A stretch of DNA of 64,000 nt from Nematostella vectensis (lineage: Eukaryota > Cnidaria > Anthozoa > Actiniaria > Edwardsiidae), in the NCBI RefSeq assembly GCF_932526225.1, contig NC_064044.1:5916747-5980746 (forward strand), in the 5' to 3' direction. Position numbers and translations under genes: made by a program. Under the pieces are notes generated by a model. That model was not told the origin of the DNA. It saw nothing but the letters and a program-made list of their open reading frames with translations, and ran no database searches. Positions 1 to 12,189 of the stretch are shown here, piece after piece. Numbering within the stretch: the first letter of the stretch is position 1; each line of letters begins with the position of its first letter.

Positions 1-804
1 GTTCGACTCCACAAATGTCCCAGCAGAACCATTCGGGACGATTTTTTTCCCAGCAACCGAAGGGTCTAACATCTTCCCAGCCAATAAAAATCGGGCTGCG
101 GAACAGATCTGTTTTGTGCCCTTGGTAGTAATCCCAGTCTTCCTTTCCTAAAACTAGCCTCCAAAATAGGCTAATAACCAGTTACTAGCTTCATGTGTCT
201 TTTACGTGCTCTTAAAAAGTGCAATAGTCGAATAGTTCAGTCAGTTGACTGGTTTCTAGTGTAATGAAAAGAAATGTAGACTGCTGAGTTTGTTTATATC
301 CTTTACCACCCCTTTATCCTTGCGCGGAAATTTTTGCTGTTATTATAGCAGTGATAAAAACACCTTTTTCTCAATTCAATTTCCATTAAAAGTTTCTATA
401 CCTTTTAGTCTCCTGAAGTGAACCATCTCCCTAGAAAAGACTCTTTTTATAGACTTGACTTGTGCGTAGCGACAAAGGAACTATTGCTAAGACATTAGCG
501 ATGTTTACATAGTGTGTTTGTGTTATTTGATTTCAATAAACTATACTTCAGCCGATATTTGTCATGCGTGACCCTATACAAGGGTTTGGTCTTCCTGTGG
601 TATCAGCGATCAAAGACTAGTTCGAAGGTTTGTTAGTACCACAGGTAGCCCAAGCTCTGTCAATAGGTATGAACCGACCGGTTCATTGACCGTTAATAGA
701 GAGAACGATGTAGTTGTAACTTTATGCTAGTATTCTTCAATAAAAATGCAATTAAATTTAATCCAACTTAATGTAGTACTTGTAGTTGTCTATTATTTTC
801 ACGT
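1..804. other. Intergenic, no gene recognised
   Basis: I see no reading frame with family resemblance and no clear repeat. An AATAAA hexamer near 535 could belong to a gene lying left of the window, but nothing else supports that. Confidence 0.5.
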
Positions 805-1310
805 TTAAGGTAATTCCCTTGAATTGCACTGCGCACCCCTTCTGCGCATAGTGGCGCGCGCTGTTTGTTCGAATTTTCCGGCGCGCGCGCCACAGTTGTA
901 CAAGAAAACACAGCAAAAGGCGCGCGTTTTTTACTTAAAATCGCTTTGACAGAAAAAGGAAGTCGGTTACCCCATTTTTTATTTGCTCAAATAGTTAAAT
1001 ATATACGGAATAATGATATACTGAAAGAAGAAAAAAAGTTGGGTTGTAGAAGTTTTGTTATTTCTCTTAAGAGCCGTAAAAATACTTCAAAATGGCGCTT
1101 TTTACCGTATGAATAATGGCGAAAACAATGTCTTTTAGTGCGATCTCTTAAAATGTGATTTGTTTTGAACATTAGCTACTACGGGTTATTGTTTAGGAGA
1201 TCGGATTTTGGCAGCTCGGCTAACAGAAATTAATTTTCTAAAGACTATAGGCACTCTTTTTGAAAGCTAAGAGTTCGTGATCAGTAAAAACGCTTCATCT
1301 CCACGCCCCT

Positions 1311-3170
1311 ATAATCTATAGAAATAAATTGAACCATTTAATTGCAATAAGTAAGAGAAAATACTATGAAAAGTACTTTAATTTTAACAAATCTAACATA
1401 AAAAATATCTGGAAAGGGATAAAAGAAATTGTCGTGCTAAAGCCTAAGGCTCATTTCACACCTTCAAAAATTGTATCTTCTAATAAGGTTTTTACCAATG
1501 TAAATGAGATAGCAAATGAGTTCAATTACTTCTTTGCTAATGTTGGCAGAAATATCAGCAACAATATTCCAAAAGTAAACACTTTATTTTCAGAATTTCT
1601 TCCAACAGCTAATTCTAACAGCTTTCTTCTAGCTCCCACATCTACAGAGGAAATTAGAAGTATAATCTTAGGAATTAAATCAGGTAAAGCTTGTGGTTCT
1701 TCTAGCCTTCCAATTACAGTTCTTAAAATACTAAGCTCTATTATTTCAAGGCCTCTGGAGATATTATACAATCTGTCCTTTTCTTCTGGCATTGTACCTG
1801 ATGCCTTCAAAATTGCACGTGTCATACCTATTTACAAATCAGGCTCTCATTTTGACACTTCTAATTTTAGACCAATATCATTATTATCTATTTTTAATCA
1901 GTTACTTGAAAGGTTAATGTATAACAGAGTCATAAAATTTCTAGACAAATACGATATTTTGTACAAAAATCAATTTGGCTTTCGAGCCAATCATTCTACA
2001 GAACATGCTCTTCTGCTTATTACCGATAAAATCCAAAGATCAATTGAGGGTGGTCAATACTCTTGTGGCATATTTCTTGATTTTAGCAAAGCTTTTGATA
2101 CTGTTGATCATAAAATATTATTAGCAAAACTTTATTCATACGGCATCCGTGGCATAGCTTATGAATGGTTTGTTTCCTACTTATCAAACAGGCAACAGTT
2201 TGTTTCTATTGGTAATGTGTCATCTGCACCACTACCAATAACATGTGGAGTGCCTCAAGGTTCAGTACTTGGTCCCCTTCTCTTTCTTCTGTACATTAAT
2301 GATTTTAATAACTGCTCCAACTTATTTGACTTTCATTTATTTGCTGATGATGCCAATTTATTTTGTGCCGATTCTTCATTGACATCCTTAGAGACCAAAG
2401 TAAACACAGATCTGTATAATATAAATCGTTGGCTTTGTGCAAATAAATTGGCTTTGAACATCAGTAAAACTAATTTTGTCATTTTTCGACCAGCACAAAA
2501 GAGGCTGGCTAGTTCTATTTCTTTATCAATCAATAATAATACCATTAAACAAAAAAATAATATCAAATATCTTGGTGTAGTTATTGACTCCTTTCTTAAC
2601 TGGAAGGAGCACATTAACCAGTTAAGTAAGAAAATCTCCAGAGGGGTCGGAATAATAGCAAAGCTGCGTTACTATGTATCACCAACAATTCTCACTCAGC
2701 TATATTATTCTCTAATTTATCCATTTCTTACTTATGGTGCTATTATTTGGGGCAACACATATGAATCAACAATCAAGCCTCTTTTTATTTTACAGAAGAA
2801 AGCTGTTAGAATCATAACTTTCTCATCTTACATTGAACATACTTCTCCTATCTTTAGAAAACTAAATATCTTGAAATCTCCTGATCTAATCTATTACTTA
2901 AACACAATATTTATGTACAAATTTCATTTGAATCTACTTCCAACTCCTTTTGATTCTTTTTTTACTACGGTTGCTTCAAGGCACAAATATAATACAAGAC
3001 TGGCTTCTAAATCATCGTACTGCCTCCCTTTACCTCGAACTAATTATGGAAAGTTTAATATTCGTTTTAAAGGTGCCTCAATTTGGAATAACATCAAAGA
3101 ACCTACCAAAACCATGCGTTTGCCTAGCTTCAAGGCTGCAATAAAGACCTCAATCCTTGAAAATTATTAG
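1311..3170 (+). CDS. LINE reverse transcriptase (partial ORF2, endonuclease missing)
   Basis: The frame is open from the first inserted base to TAG at 3168-3170 with no internal stop or frameshift, about 619 codons. It lacks an ATG at its start because the element is 5'-truncated. Reverse transcriptase motifs appear in order: GFRANHSTEHAL, the LDFSKAFDTVDH block (first catalytic Asp), CGVPQGSVLGPLLF, and FADDANLF (the catalytic Asp pair, FADD form), then the thumb and a C-terminal tail with IWNNI. This order is typical of Jockey/CR1/L2-group elements. The apurinic endonuclease domain that normally precedes it is absent, so this copy cannot transpose by itself. The intact frame suggests a recent insertion. 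Confidence 0.92.
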   Translation: MIYRNKLNHLIAISKRKYYEKYFNFNKSNIKNIWKGIKEIVVLKPKAHFTPSKIVSSNKVFTNVNEIANEFNYFFANVGRNISNNIPKVNTLFSEFLPTANSNSFLLAPTSTEEIRSIILGIKSGKACGSSSLPITVLKILSSIISRPLEILYNLSFSSGIVPDAFKIARVIPIYKSGSHFDTSNFRPISLLSIFNQLLERLMYNRVIKFLDKYDILYKNQFGFRANHSTEHALLLITDKIQRSIEGGQYSCGIFLDFSKAFDTVDHKILLAKLYSYGIRGIAYEWFVSYLSNRQQFVSIGNVSSAPLPITCGVPQGSVLGPLLFLLYINDFNNCSNLFDFHLFADDANLFCADSSLTSLETKVNTDLYNINRWLCANKLALNISKTNFVIFRPAQKRLASSISLSINNNTIKQKNNIKYLGVVIDSFLNWKEHINQLSKKISRGVGIIAKLRYYVSPTILTQLYYSLIYPFLTYGAIIWGNTYESTIKPLFILQKKAVRIITFSSYIEHTSPIFRKLNILKSPDLIYYLNTIFMYKFHLNLLPTPFDSFFTTVASRHKYNTRLASKSSYCLPLPRTNYGKFNIRFKGASIWNNIKEPTKTMRLPSFKAAIKTSILENY

Positions 3171-3396
3171 CTTCTATCTAGTTTTTTTGTTTTATTGCAT
3201 TTTATTTTGCTGCTGCTTTCATGTATTTTGTATTCGTGCCTTGTACGTCCTTGCTATACGCTCCATTTAATTGAACTATTTTGTGCTGCCTAGCCAGATT
3301 AGCTTTTTAGTTACTTCTAGGCAGCCAATACCCAAAATCTGTAATTATTATTTATTTTCTTACTGTAATTTCTGTGTGTGGTATAAATAAAGTTAT

Positions 3397-3646
<250 letters not shown>

Positions 3647-3843
3647 CCCCTCTGTTGTGAAAACGAGGTCGGTACCCCCATTTATTTTATTACATTTTTT
3701 GAAAGCCCTTAATTACTCCAATATTGTTTATGCAAAGTTTAAAAAAATTCTGGGTTGTAGAACTATTTCAAGGGAATTACTTTAAGCGATTTAGAGCGCA
3801 TTTGGGACCGTTTTAGCGCTGTTCGGTGAAAGTTAGAATTCCG

Positions 3844-3896
3844 TCTATCACCCCCACTATAGAAAAAAGTACTTCTTTCTATAGTGGGAGTGATAG
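3844..3896. repeat. Perfect-stem foldback, about 22 bp arms
   Basis: TCTATCACCCCCACTATAG at the left is mirrored by CTATAGTGGGAGTGATAGA at the right across a 10 nt loop, with one mismatch. It lies just outside the TTAA element. It may be a tiny remnant of an inverted-repeat transposon. Its function is unknown. Confidence 0.6.
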
Positions 3897-4249
3897 AGGG
3901 AGTTCTAAATCCAGACAAACCCTAGACTGTGAAAGTCATTTTCAATTATTTAGACAAAAAGTTTCGCGCACAAATAAGGAAGAGTAGCCCGAAAACAGCC
4001 GATACTAAAAAGTTAAAATTTTGCACCCAAAAAGTGAGTGGACAGCAAATACCTAATTTAACAATTTTTTAACACAACTGTCTTGTTACCTGTGCAAAAA
4101 TAGTTTTATTCCAGCCTACTGACGCTCAGAGATAAGCAATTTTACAGGAGGCTTATAATTTGTGACTGCTAGCGTTGCAGTGTTCTGATTATAATTGCAA
4201 ATTCGAGACCGGGGGTGGGGGGAGCTTTCCTTTTTATAGCGGAACCTCG

Positions 4250-4600
4250 TTTTTAAGCAACGACGACGGCAACGTGGACGACGACGGCAGAAAACAATGG
4301 AATTTGATTCAGAATCAATAGCAGCAAGTGCAAATTATGTCTGATACATTTCAGCCGTTTTCCGTAAAACCACGAACGTGAAAACTCCAAGTTTCACAGT
4401 CAATTGAGGACGCGGAAGTTTGCACTTTAAACTCCACAAACTACGTTCGCTAATGTAGAAATAAATGTCCTTAGTTTATTTTTATCTGTCTCTCACTATA
4501 ATGTTGTGCTTATTCCATTGCAATTAAATCAGTATTGATCACCACGCGCGAAAACATATTTTTCGATCGCGTTGTCTTAGCCGTCGTCGTCGTTCTTGAG
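4250..4600. mobile_element. TA-flanked type MITE, degenerate copy A
   Basis: About 350 bp, aligned throughout with the better preserved copy at 21433-21818. The terminal inverted repeats are rich in CGACGGC/GCCGTCG. Edges are eroded here (CGTTTTTAAGCAACG on the left, CGTTCTTGAGG on the right). It sits about 270 bp upstream of the zinc transporter start codon, so its ends could lie within that gene's promoter or 5' UTR. Confidence 0.75.
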
Positions 4601-4874
4601 GTACGGTGAGGATGGAATAAAGAAACTGTCTGCTAGTCGGCCGCCGTCTTGGATTTGGAGCTACGCGCAGTCCCGCGAGCGGGCGGGGTACAAGAAGGGA
4701 AGGGACCTTCTGAAGCAGCGATAGCGGCGTGGAACAGACCCTACCTGTCATCTACGCTCTCGTTTGTTTACATTTTTTGCGCATGCGCGCTTGGTTACCT
4801 ACAGGTCGTCAACAGGTGGCAAACATCACGATCAACAATTCTCGAACTCTTGATCGTGAAACGTGATTATCGCC

Positions 4875-7800
4875 ATGAAAAAATCGTCGAGTAATCCTAC
4901 GAGAAGACTTCGCATTGCGAGTTTTCTATGTCTGTTTTTTATGATCGCGGAATTTGTAGGTAAGCGATAAAGACTCGCCTTTATTGGTTAATGTTTAGTT
5001 CTAGGATCAAGTTACGTGAACCTGTTACTCTAATTGATGTACTTTTGTGAACACAATAGCTTGTCAAATTATCCTAACGTAATAAGGCTTTGAGATGATA
5101 TAACACGATCTTTTTGCGATTGAGATACATCCATACAATACTCTGTACTACTATAATAATACCGTTGGGGGTGTGGCTGCTCTGTTTATTGTTTAATGGG
5201 ACAGCAAAGCATTATGTTCTAGGTACACTAGATATTTAGTTAAGTACAAGATACGACTGCTGTTGACAAGTTCTTTCTCGGATATCAGAACTGCTTAATT
5301 TCTAAGAAAATCACCTGACACGCCTCCTATTGAATGAAGCTGTTTAGAAAATAATTGGAAATGGCGAAGACCCAGACACATTTTCCCTAGTTCCTCGGGA
5401 AATTTGCTGCCTATTTCGAATGCTATAGCTCCTCATTCGATTGTTCCTCCCTTTCATGGGTGTCCCTCCTTCCATCCCACTCGATATTTGTCCAAAAGCC
5501 AGACTTCTATGCTTTAGAATAAATTATCTCTCCCCTTTTAAGGGGTCTATCCGCCCATCAGTTTACTTATGACAGACGCAAGTTTTAACATGACATTGTC
5601 CCTCTCTTCTTCGGGGCTATTTGTCCAACAATTTAGCCATCATGACAGACGCCGTGTCTACCTCTATCTGTCTCTCTCTTCCTCAGGGGGCTATTTTTGA
5701 AAGAGGTTTAGCCATCATGACAGACGCCGTGTCTACCTTAATCTTGTCTCTCTCTTCCTCAGGGGGTTATTTTTCAAACAGTTTAGCCATCATGACAGAC
5801 GCTGCCCACATGCTATCTGACTTCGCTGGGTTCATGATTTCTTTGTTCGCAATCTGGGTCGCGACAAGACCTGCGACCAAGACGCTCTCGTACGGATGGT
5901 ATCGCGCGGGTAAGCATTCACTTCCGTATAAGGGCATTACTAAAGCATCGATACGCAAAAAAAATGCACATGGAAATCATTAGACAATGCCGGTGATATC
6001 TGTTCGGGGAGAAGACTAGCTCGCAGTCCATTGTTAAGCCTATGTCCACAGAAGGCGCCGAAAAAAGCGTTATATGTTTGATTTGGTGCTGCTATGTAAT
6101 TGCCCTTTTTTGAATACATCAAAACATTAGCAATTTTCTCGTACCCTTGGCACAAATAAATATCGAGCCCCAACAAGCTAGACCCCAAATGCGACGTGAT
6201 TTTACAAGTCTGTGATGGGGGTTTGTAAAAGAGTTTGTATTCGGCTATAAGATAAAAAGTATATCAAATCTATTGCACGTCGTAATTTATGACAATGCTT
6301 CTATTTTAAGTAGGCGCTGTACAGTTTCTCTCTGTCCTGATGATCTGGGTATTAACAGAGACATTTATTTTAATTTCTTCGTAGAGGTTATGGGCGCTGT
6401 TCTCTCTGTCCTTGTTATATGGGTGCTAACGGGGGTATTGGTTTATATGGCGCTTCAAAGACTCATCATGAAAGAATATGAAGTTGACGCCAAGGTCATG
6501 TTGATCACTGCATCGGGAGGACTTCTCATTAACGTCATGTGAGTAATGTTGCGCACCGATATTTAGTTTACATCTCTCCCTAATCTATTCATGACTTCTA
6601 AGATCCCGGTGGGAAGGAGTTCTTTTATTGGTTATATGGCTTACTGTATAATCTTAAACAAAATTATCTCGATCTATTCTATTCTGGCTATGCGCTGCAA
6701 TATCATAAATTATAAGGCCACAAAAGCACTGATAGTAAATGTAAAAAAATTAAGAAAAAAAAAACGATGCGAGGACATGGCCGAGAATCGAACCTCGTTC
6801 CAGATCCGGTAAAATTAGAAAAAAAATAGACCATACTTCCAGACATACGCTGAAACACCGTATGGAAGCATAGAGATTTACGGCTAAGATGAAGATTTTG
6901 GCCCCAGCACCGCTATCTAGCAAACTGTACAACACAAAGGAACCTGAGGTACCCGCGCATTAATGGAGAGGCTATAACCAGGATCCCAGCCCTGTCTTAC
7001 GCTATGCACAGCTCGCTGAGAAGTAGACTAAAAAATATCGGGGTCCTTTCCATGCTCACGTCTCTTGGGAAAAGGTGTGTTGCTAATGTAATGTAGTCTT
7101 GTCGTCAGATGTGTAGCACAACTACGACCTAGGTTTACATTGCCGCCTTTAGCTTTTGTACTTCTTTGTCCAGTCACGCATGTGCATATGAATTGTTTTG
7201 AGCCCAGAACAACAAAAAGCAAGCTACATTGAAATTTACGTAATCTAAGATGCTTTGTGTCATTAGGTTTAAGAAAATACTGTGTATAAACCTCTCGTAA
7301 GCCACTCTCCTCGAATTTTTTAGAAGCATTTCAGATTCCAGAGTTCATATTATCCTTGGCATCCGATGTTGGGGTCTTAAACGTAAATATAGCGTCCAAA
7401 AACACAACTTTGATAAAACGGAAAATTCTTATTATAAAATGTGTCAGTTCTTAGTTACAAGCTATAAATCAAAGTTGAACAGGTAATGTAACGTCTCTAA
7501 AAAAGATGAACAGGTATGTAACGCCTCTAAAAAACAGCATTTTAGCGCAACTACTCTGTTTCACAGAGACGTTCAACATACTTTCTGTAAACCTTGTGTT
7601 GATTTATACCTTGTTTACACCACGCCTACGCAGGCCATCTAGTTTTTCTACAGCTTGTCTGTTGTTCAGTCAAAGCTCATTCCTTGCTCACCCTCGCTCC
7701 CCTTTGGTCATCCTTTTTCGAATGTCTTAATTTGTATTATGGCGGGCGAACGATATGCGCGCTTGCCCTGCAACCACCCCACGGATCTGAAGCCTGAATA

Positions 7801-10647
7801 AGGTTCTGAATTTCTAATAGTAAAACTGTACCAAATTCTTATTGCATTTCAGTATGGGAGCCATTTTATACCAAAAGGGTCACGGTCATAGCCACGGGGG
7901 TATGAGCGGTCACGGTCATAGTCACACAACGAAAGGTCAAAGTCACAGTCACACAAGCCCTGGCAAGTCACCGTCTAGTGTTGTCACGATAGAGGAAGAA
8001 GAGAACGTGAACGTTCGAGCTGCGTTTATTCATGTTATCGGTGACTTCTTGCAGAGTCTTGGAGTCTTTGTAGCGGCGCTTATCATTTGGTTTAAGGTAT
8101 GCCACATACTTGTGTCTCAATGGTCCTAGTCCTCTTACTACTCTGAGCCGGGTTTTTTATACCGATGGATCTACAAGGTTGCGGAAACTTGGGGGCGTAC
8201 GCGTGCGTTAAAGGCGCGCTAACAAAGCGTTTAACGCTGATTTCTACACGCAAGTGTGCCTCTCCATCATCTCTCCCCCGTCGCCGCCACCTCTTCCACG
8301 TCTCCGCCACCTCTTTTCCATATCCGCCACCTCTTTTCCATCTCCGCCACCTCTTTCCCATCTCCGCCACCTCTTCCACGTCTTCGCCACCTCTTTCCCA
8401 TATCCGCCACCTCTTTCCCATCTCCGCCACCTCTTTCACGTCTCCGCCACCTCTTTCCCATATCCGCCACCTCTTCCACGTCTCCGCCACCTCTTTCCCA
8501 TCTCCGCCAGCTCTTTCCCATCTCCGCCACCTCTTTCCTATCTCCGCCACCTCTTCCACGTCTCCGCCACCTCTTTCCCATGTCCGCCACCTCTTTCCCA
8601 TATCCGCCACCTCTTTCCCATCTCCGCCACCTCTTCCACGTCTCCGCCACCTCTTTCCCATCTCCGCCACCTCTTCCACGTCTCCGCCACCTCTTTTCCA
8701 TATCCGCCACCTCTTTCCCATATCCGCCACCTCTTTCCCATATCCGCCACCTCTTTCCCATACCCGCCACCTCTTTCCCATATCCGCCACCTCTTTCCCA
8801 TATCCGCCACCTCTTCCACGTCTCCGCCACCTCTTTCCCATCTCCGCCACCTCTTTCCCATCTCCGCCACCTCTTTTCCATATCCGCCACCTCTTTTCCA
8901 TATCCGCCACCTCTTTCCCATATCCGCCACCTCTTGAGCGTGCCCTTCACCTCTTTCGCGTCTCCGCCACCTCTCCTATGTCTTCCTCTGTCTTCGGTAC
9001 CTCTCCCGCGTCTTTTCAATCCCATGCCCTTCGTCGTTGCCCTTCCTGTCTCCGATACCCTCCCCGTCATTTGTGACCCCCCTTCTTTTTTGCCTATCTG
9101 TTTCCACTGCCGTTCTCTATCTCTGCTACATCACACCCGTCTCTGCCCCCAGCCACCCCCCCCCCCCCCCCCACAAAAAAACGACAAACATCCTTCTCTG
9201 CCATTGAAAGGATGTCCTCTAACGAATTGTGCTACTTTTTATTGCAGCCTGAGTGGGCGATAGCAGATCCTATATGCACTTTTATATTCTCTATCATCGT
9301 ATTATTCACCACGCTGGCAATATTAAAAGATGCACTCATAGTACTTATGGAAGGTATTTGTAATTTTTAAAGTACAGCTAATCCTGGATAACCCTAACAA
9401 CTGAACCTCGATAACCTTAACAGCCGAACCTTGATAAATCCAACATCTGAACCTCCATAACCCTAACAGCTTAATTTCGATACCGTCACAGCTGAATCTC
9501 CATAACCAAAGCAGCTGTATCTCCATAACCCTAGCAGCTGGAACTCGATAACCTTAACTGTCGAACCTCGTTAACCCTAATAGCTGAACCTCGATAATTT
9601 AACAACCAAAATCCAAAGATTTCTACTTTTATTATAAGAAAATAGATCGATTAACCAGTCTAGCATATTTGTTAATGGTTTAGGATGCTTAGTAACTATT
9701 ACAAATTTTACCTGGATCAATGTTGACAGCAAAATCTGGGTAGCTATCACAAGCTCGGGCTTATCGAGGATAAAAGTACATACGATTCGAGTGTTGTATA
9801 GCCCCTTTTCTTAGTTTATTTGGGCTACCTGTCGCGACTGTTTGTAAATGTAAGTGAACGTACCGTTGACCAACTATTGCTTTTTGTAAGCTGATCACAG
9901 GACAACCCGCCACTATTTGCAAGTGATATACTTTGTTTACTTGTCAGGTATGCCTAAAGGCCTGAGCTTCAATGATCTCAAGACTAGCTTAACAGCGATA
10001 CCTGGGGTGGAGGCTGTGCACGACTTGCACGTGTGGTCTCTTACAGTCGGCACTGATGCTCTTTCAGTTCACCTAGTTGTAGGTACGGAATTGCTTGTCC
10101 ATCTACCACGGCCCTCAAAAGAAAATAAAAGAGTCCTTCTTCTCTTAATGGCCAAAAAAATACTAAGCATTACCAATAATACTAAGCTATCCTATCACCC
10201 GTGCTTCAAGTTGCAGATGGCCGTAGCTGGCCTCGAAATATTGGATGGGGTGCACAGTACAAAAAAATCAAGAAAGTATTGGGGACACAGCCACGCCCCT
10301 ACTTATAATTTTTGAAAATATTGGGGGTCAATGCCCTATCCCCTGCTACGCCCCTGGTAAGGTAAATTGCAACCACTTCTCTGAGACCACACCCACTTTT
10401 ATCTATTTCATTATCACTAATCGATAGTTTCCTGTGGTGGATTATCAAAATATTGATGCAGGCTACTCGATTCACTAAGTTTTCTTGTTTGCTTGCAGAT
10501 AATAGCGCAAACACACAAGATATTCTAGAGGCTGCCTCTCAAGTGTGTAGCAAGAGTTTTGACATTCACCATAGCACTATTCAGATAGAGACTGACAATG
10601 GGAGCCGCAAAGAAAGCTGCAAAAAGTGCGACGACCCACAAGACTAG
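4875..10647 (+). CDS. Zinc transporter, ZnT/SLC30A family (ZnT2/3/8-like), 7 exons
   Basis: Exports Zn2+ from cytosol into vesicles in exchange for protons; a cation diffusion facilitator working as a dimer. Exons: 4875-4959, 5763-5909, 6385-6538, 7853-8096, 9248-9353, 9948-10082, 10499-10647 (TAG). They total 1020 nt, 339 aa, all phases agreeing. ATG 4875 is the first Met after an in-frame stop at 4857. Zn-site residues are present: His44 and Asp48 in TM2 (AAHMLSD) and His189 and Asp193 in TM5 (HVIGD). The His-rich cytosolic loop (residues 139-162, repeated GHGHSH) lies between TM4 and TM5. The C-terminal domain has HDLHVWSLT and ends with a CKKC pair. The N-terminus before TM1 is short. Family assignment is firm; the exact orthologue is not decided. 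The 5' parts of exons 2 and 3 are duplicated in the preceding introns. Confidence 0.93.
5536..5812 (+). repeat. Tandem copies of the 5' half of ZnT exon 2 with its splice acceptor
   Basis: Units start near 5541, 5613, 5687 and the true exon 5763, with period about 75 bp. Each contains a version of the pyrimidine tract, the acceptor, GGGGCTAT, and TTTAGCCATCATGACAGACG. The copy at 5687 keeps a full CTCAG acceptor, but its reading frame meets TGA after three codons; the copy at 5613 has lost the AG. Only the last unit continues into the conserved AAHMLSD sequence. Confidence 0.88.
6306..6360 (+). pseudogene. Decayed partial copy of ZnT exon 3
   Basis: The stretch with GGCGCTGT, TTCTCTCTGTCCTGATGATC and TGGGTATTAACAG matches the start of real exon 3 (6389-6440) about 78 bp downstream. 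It has a 4 bp insertion, several substitutions and no coding continuation. It is the second case in this gene of an exon's 5' edge copied into the preceding intron. Confidence 0.75.
8281..8975. repeat. 20 bp pyrimidine-rich minisatellite in ZnT intron 4
   Basis: About 33 units of a 20 bp motif (CCGCCACCTCTTTCCCATCT with variants), degenerating after 8935. Long open frames on both strands (up to 335 codons) arise only because 20 bp units lack stops. They have no start context or conservation and are not genes. The intron is spliced out between exons ending at 8096 and starting at 9248. Confidence 0.95.
9375..9605. repeat. About 24 bp tandem repeat in ZnT intron 5
   Basis: About nine imperfect units of the form AGCTGAACCTCGATAACCCTAAC. 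It lies shortly after the donor of exon 5 (9354). No function is evident. Confidence 0.85.
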
Positions 10648-11249
10648 AAAATCAACCCTTTCCTTTTAAATTCTCCCTATACTTTTGCGTGCTACACAAT
10701 GATAGGGTTGGTAGAATTCGGCGATCATTTCATCTTAAATATCGAAATAATACACATAATTCTCATTGACTTACTGCTTGATCGTTGATCTTGGATAAAA
10801 TGGAGTGTCAAGTTGAACATTTTCTGGAGGATATATGAATGCATGGCAACACCTACACTTATTGTACGGTCATAGTACTAGTACAGTTACACGTGACTTA
10901 TAGCAAGCGAAATTGCGGTGCAAGGAGATCTTGTTGCAAGGCACAGCCACTATATACGGAGCATAGCAGCAGGATAGCACAGTGTGGTCTTATCTAATCA
11001 CAAAAATTTTCATCCTCACGCGCCAGAGCTCGACGTTTGATTCTTAATGGAAAAAGGGGGCTTAAAGTAAGCTGACACGTGACCAGCACTCACCAGTGCC
11101 CAACCTCTCCTAGCCCCTAGGCTCTGCCTAGTTTCCAGGGCCCCCACCCTGAAAGGGGAAAGGTTGGTGTGGGATGGACCCTAGCGCCCGAGGATGGGTA
11201 ATTGTTAGGTCATTATACGATAACAGTACACACATGTGGCAAGGAAATA
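10648..11249. other. 3' flank of the zinc transporter, no gene seen
   Basis: Holds the 3' untranslated region of the zinc transporter, but I cannot place the poly(A) site. No other coding signal is seen. Confidence 0.5.
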
Positions 11250-11540
11250 CCGCCATTCGCCATTCTTTCGTTGCGCCGGTGATTGGGTCGAACAGCATGC
11301 TGGGACGAATTAAGGTGACGCAATCCAACATGGTGGCGTAATGTTGATACTGAATGGAAGCTAGCAAATGATAGGATTTGGCAATTCTGTTCCTGGAATA
11401 CCTTCGTTAGTTACATCACAATATCAACATTGAAGTCGTTCGACGCCATGTTGAAATGAGTCCCCTAAAATCATCCCAGCATGCTGTTCGCTTATCAACT
11501 CGGCCCAATCCCCGCGCAACGTAAGAATGGCGAATATGGT
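11250..11540. mobile_element. Imperfect foldback element, about 290 bp
   Basis: The left arm has ATTCGCCATTCTTTCGTTGCG followed by GATTGGG and AACAGCATGCTGGGA. The right arm carries the reverse complement of all three blocks in mirrored order (TCCCAGCATGCTGTT, CCCAATC, CGCAACGTAAGAATGGCGAAT). Arms are roughly 100 bp with indels. It looks like a decayed MITE; target-site duplications are not resolved. Confidence 0.7.
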
Positions 11541-11875
11541 TGAGTTACAGCACCGACAAGGCCCGAACAAGGCATGGTAGAAATACAGGGCACACTTTTT
11601 AGTTTAGATAGGAGTAAAGAATTGTTTTAGGACATGCTTGAGGTTCCAGTGCCTTTCTTTTTTCGCACGGTATGCTTGTCCACGAACATGACTTATGATA
11701 AAATTGAATTACATGGTATGTTTGTAAATAAAGGAATTGAACCAGCAACGCTTTTAGATATCGTGACATCAGATTCCTTCCAGATACTTATATTACACGG
11801 CCGCAGTACTGTTCGCACGAGGGCTGGTAAGGATTTTGGCACAGTAAACCCACCCCCCTCAGTGCAGCGAAGAAG

Positions 11876-12185
11876 TGCAGTTAACCAAACAGTTGGCCAG
11901 CATTCCCTTTGTCTGTTAACCAAACAGTTGACCAGCATTCCCTTTGTCTGTTAACTAAACAGTTGACCAGCATTCCCTTTGCCCTGTTAACCAAACAGTT
12001 GACCAGCATTCCCTTTGCCCTGTTAACCAAACAGTTGGCCAGCATTCCCTTTGTCTGTTAACCAAACAGTTGACCAGCATTCCCTTTGTCTGTTAACTAA
12101 ACAGTTGACCAGCATTCCCTTTGCCCTGTTAACCAAACAGTTGGCCAGCATTCCCTTTGTCTTGTTAACCGAATTGTTGTCCAAC
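11876..12185. repeat. About 38 bp tandem repeat, 8 units
   Basis: Units read GTTAACCAAACAGTTG(A/G)CCAGCATTCCCTTTG with short variable spacers (TCT or CCCT). Repeats are contiguous without unique spacers, so this is a minisatellite and not a CRISPR array. Confidence 0.93.
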
Positions 12186-12189
12186 ACTA

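Noticed and set aside
6766..6800. Possible tRNA (reverse-strand GAGGTTCGATTCTCGG resembles a T loop or B box)
   Set aside because: The T stem does not pair and no acceptor or anticodon arms can be drawn.
8092..9263. Long open frames on both strands (up to 335 codons) at 8.1-9.3 kb
   Set aside because: They are produced by the 20 bp minisatellite, which lacks stops in several frames; no conserved motif, and they lie in a spliced intron.
11876..12185. CRISPR-like regular repeat array
   Set aside because: No unique spacers, eukaryotic context; an ordinary minisatellite. The same applies to 18185-18560.
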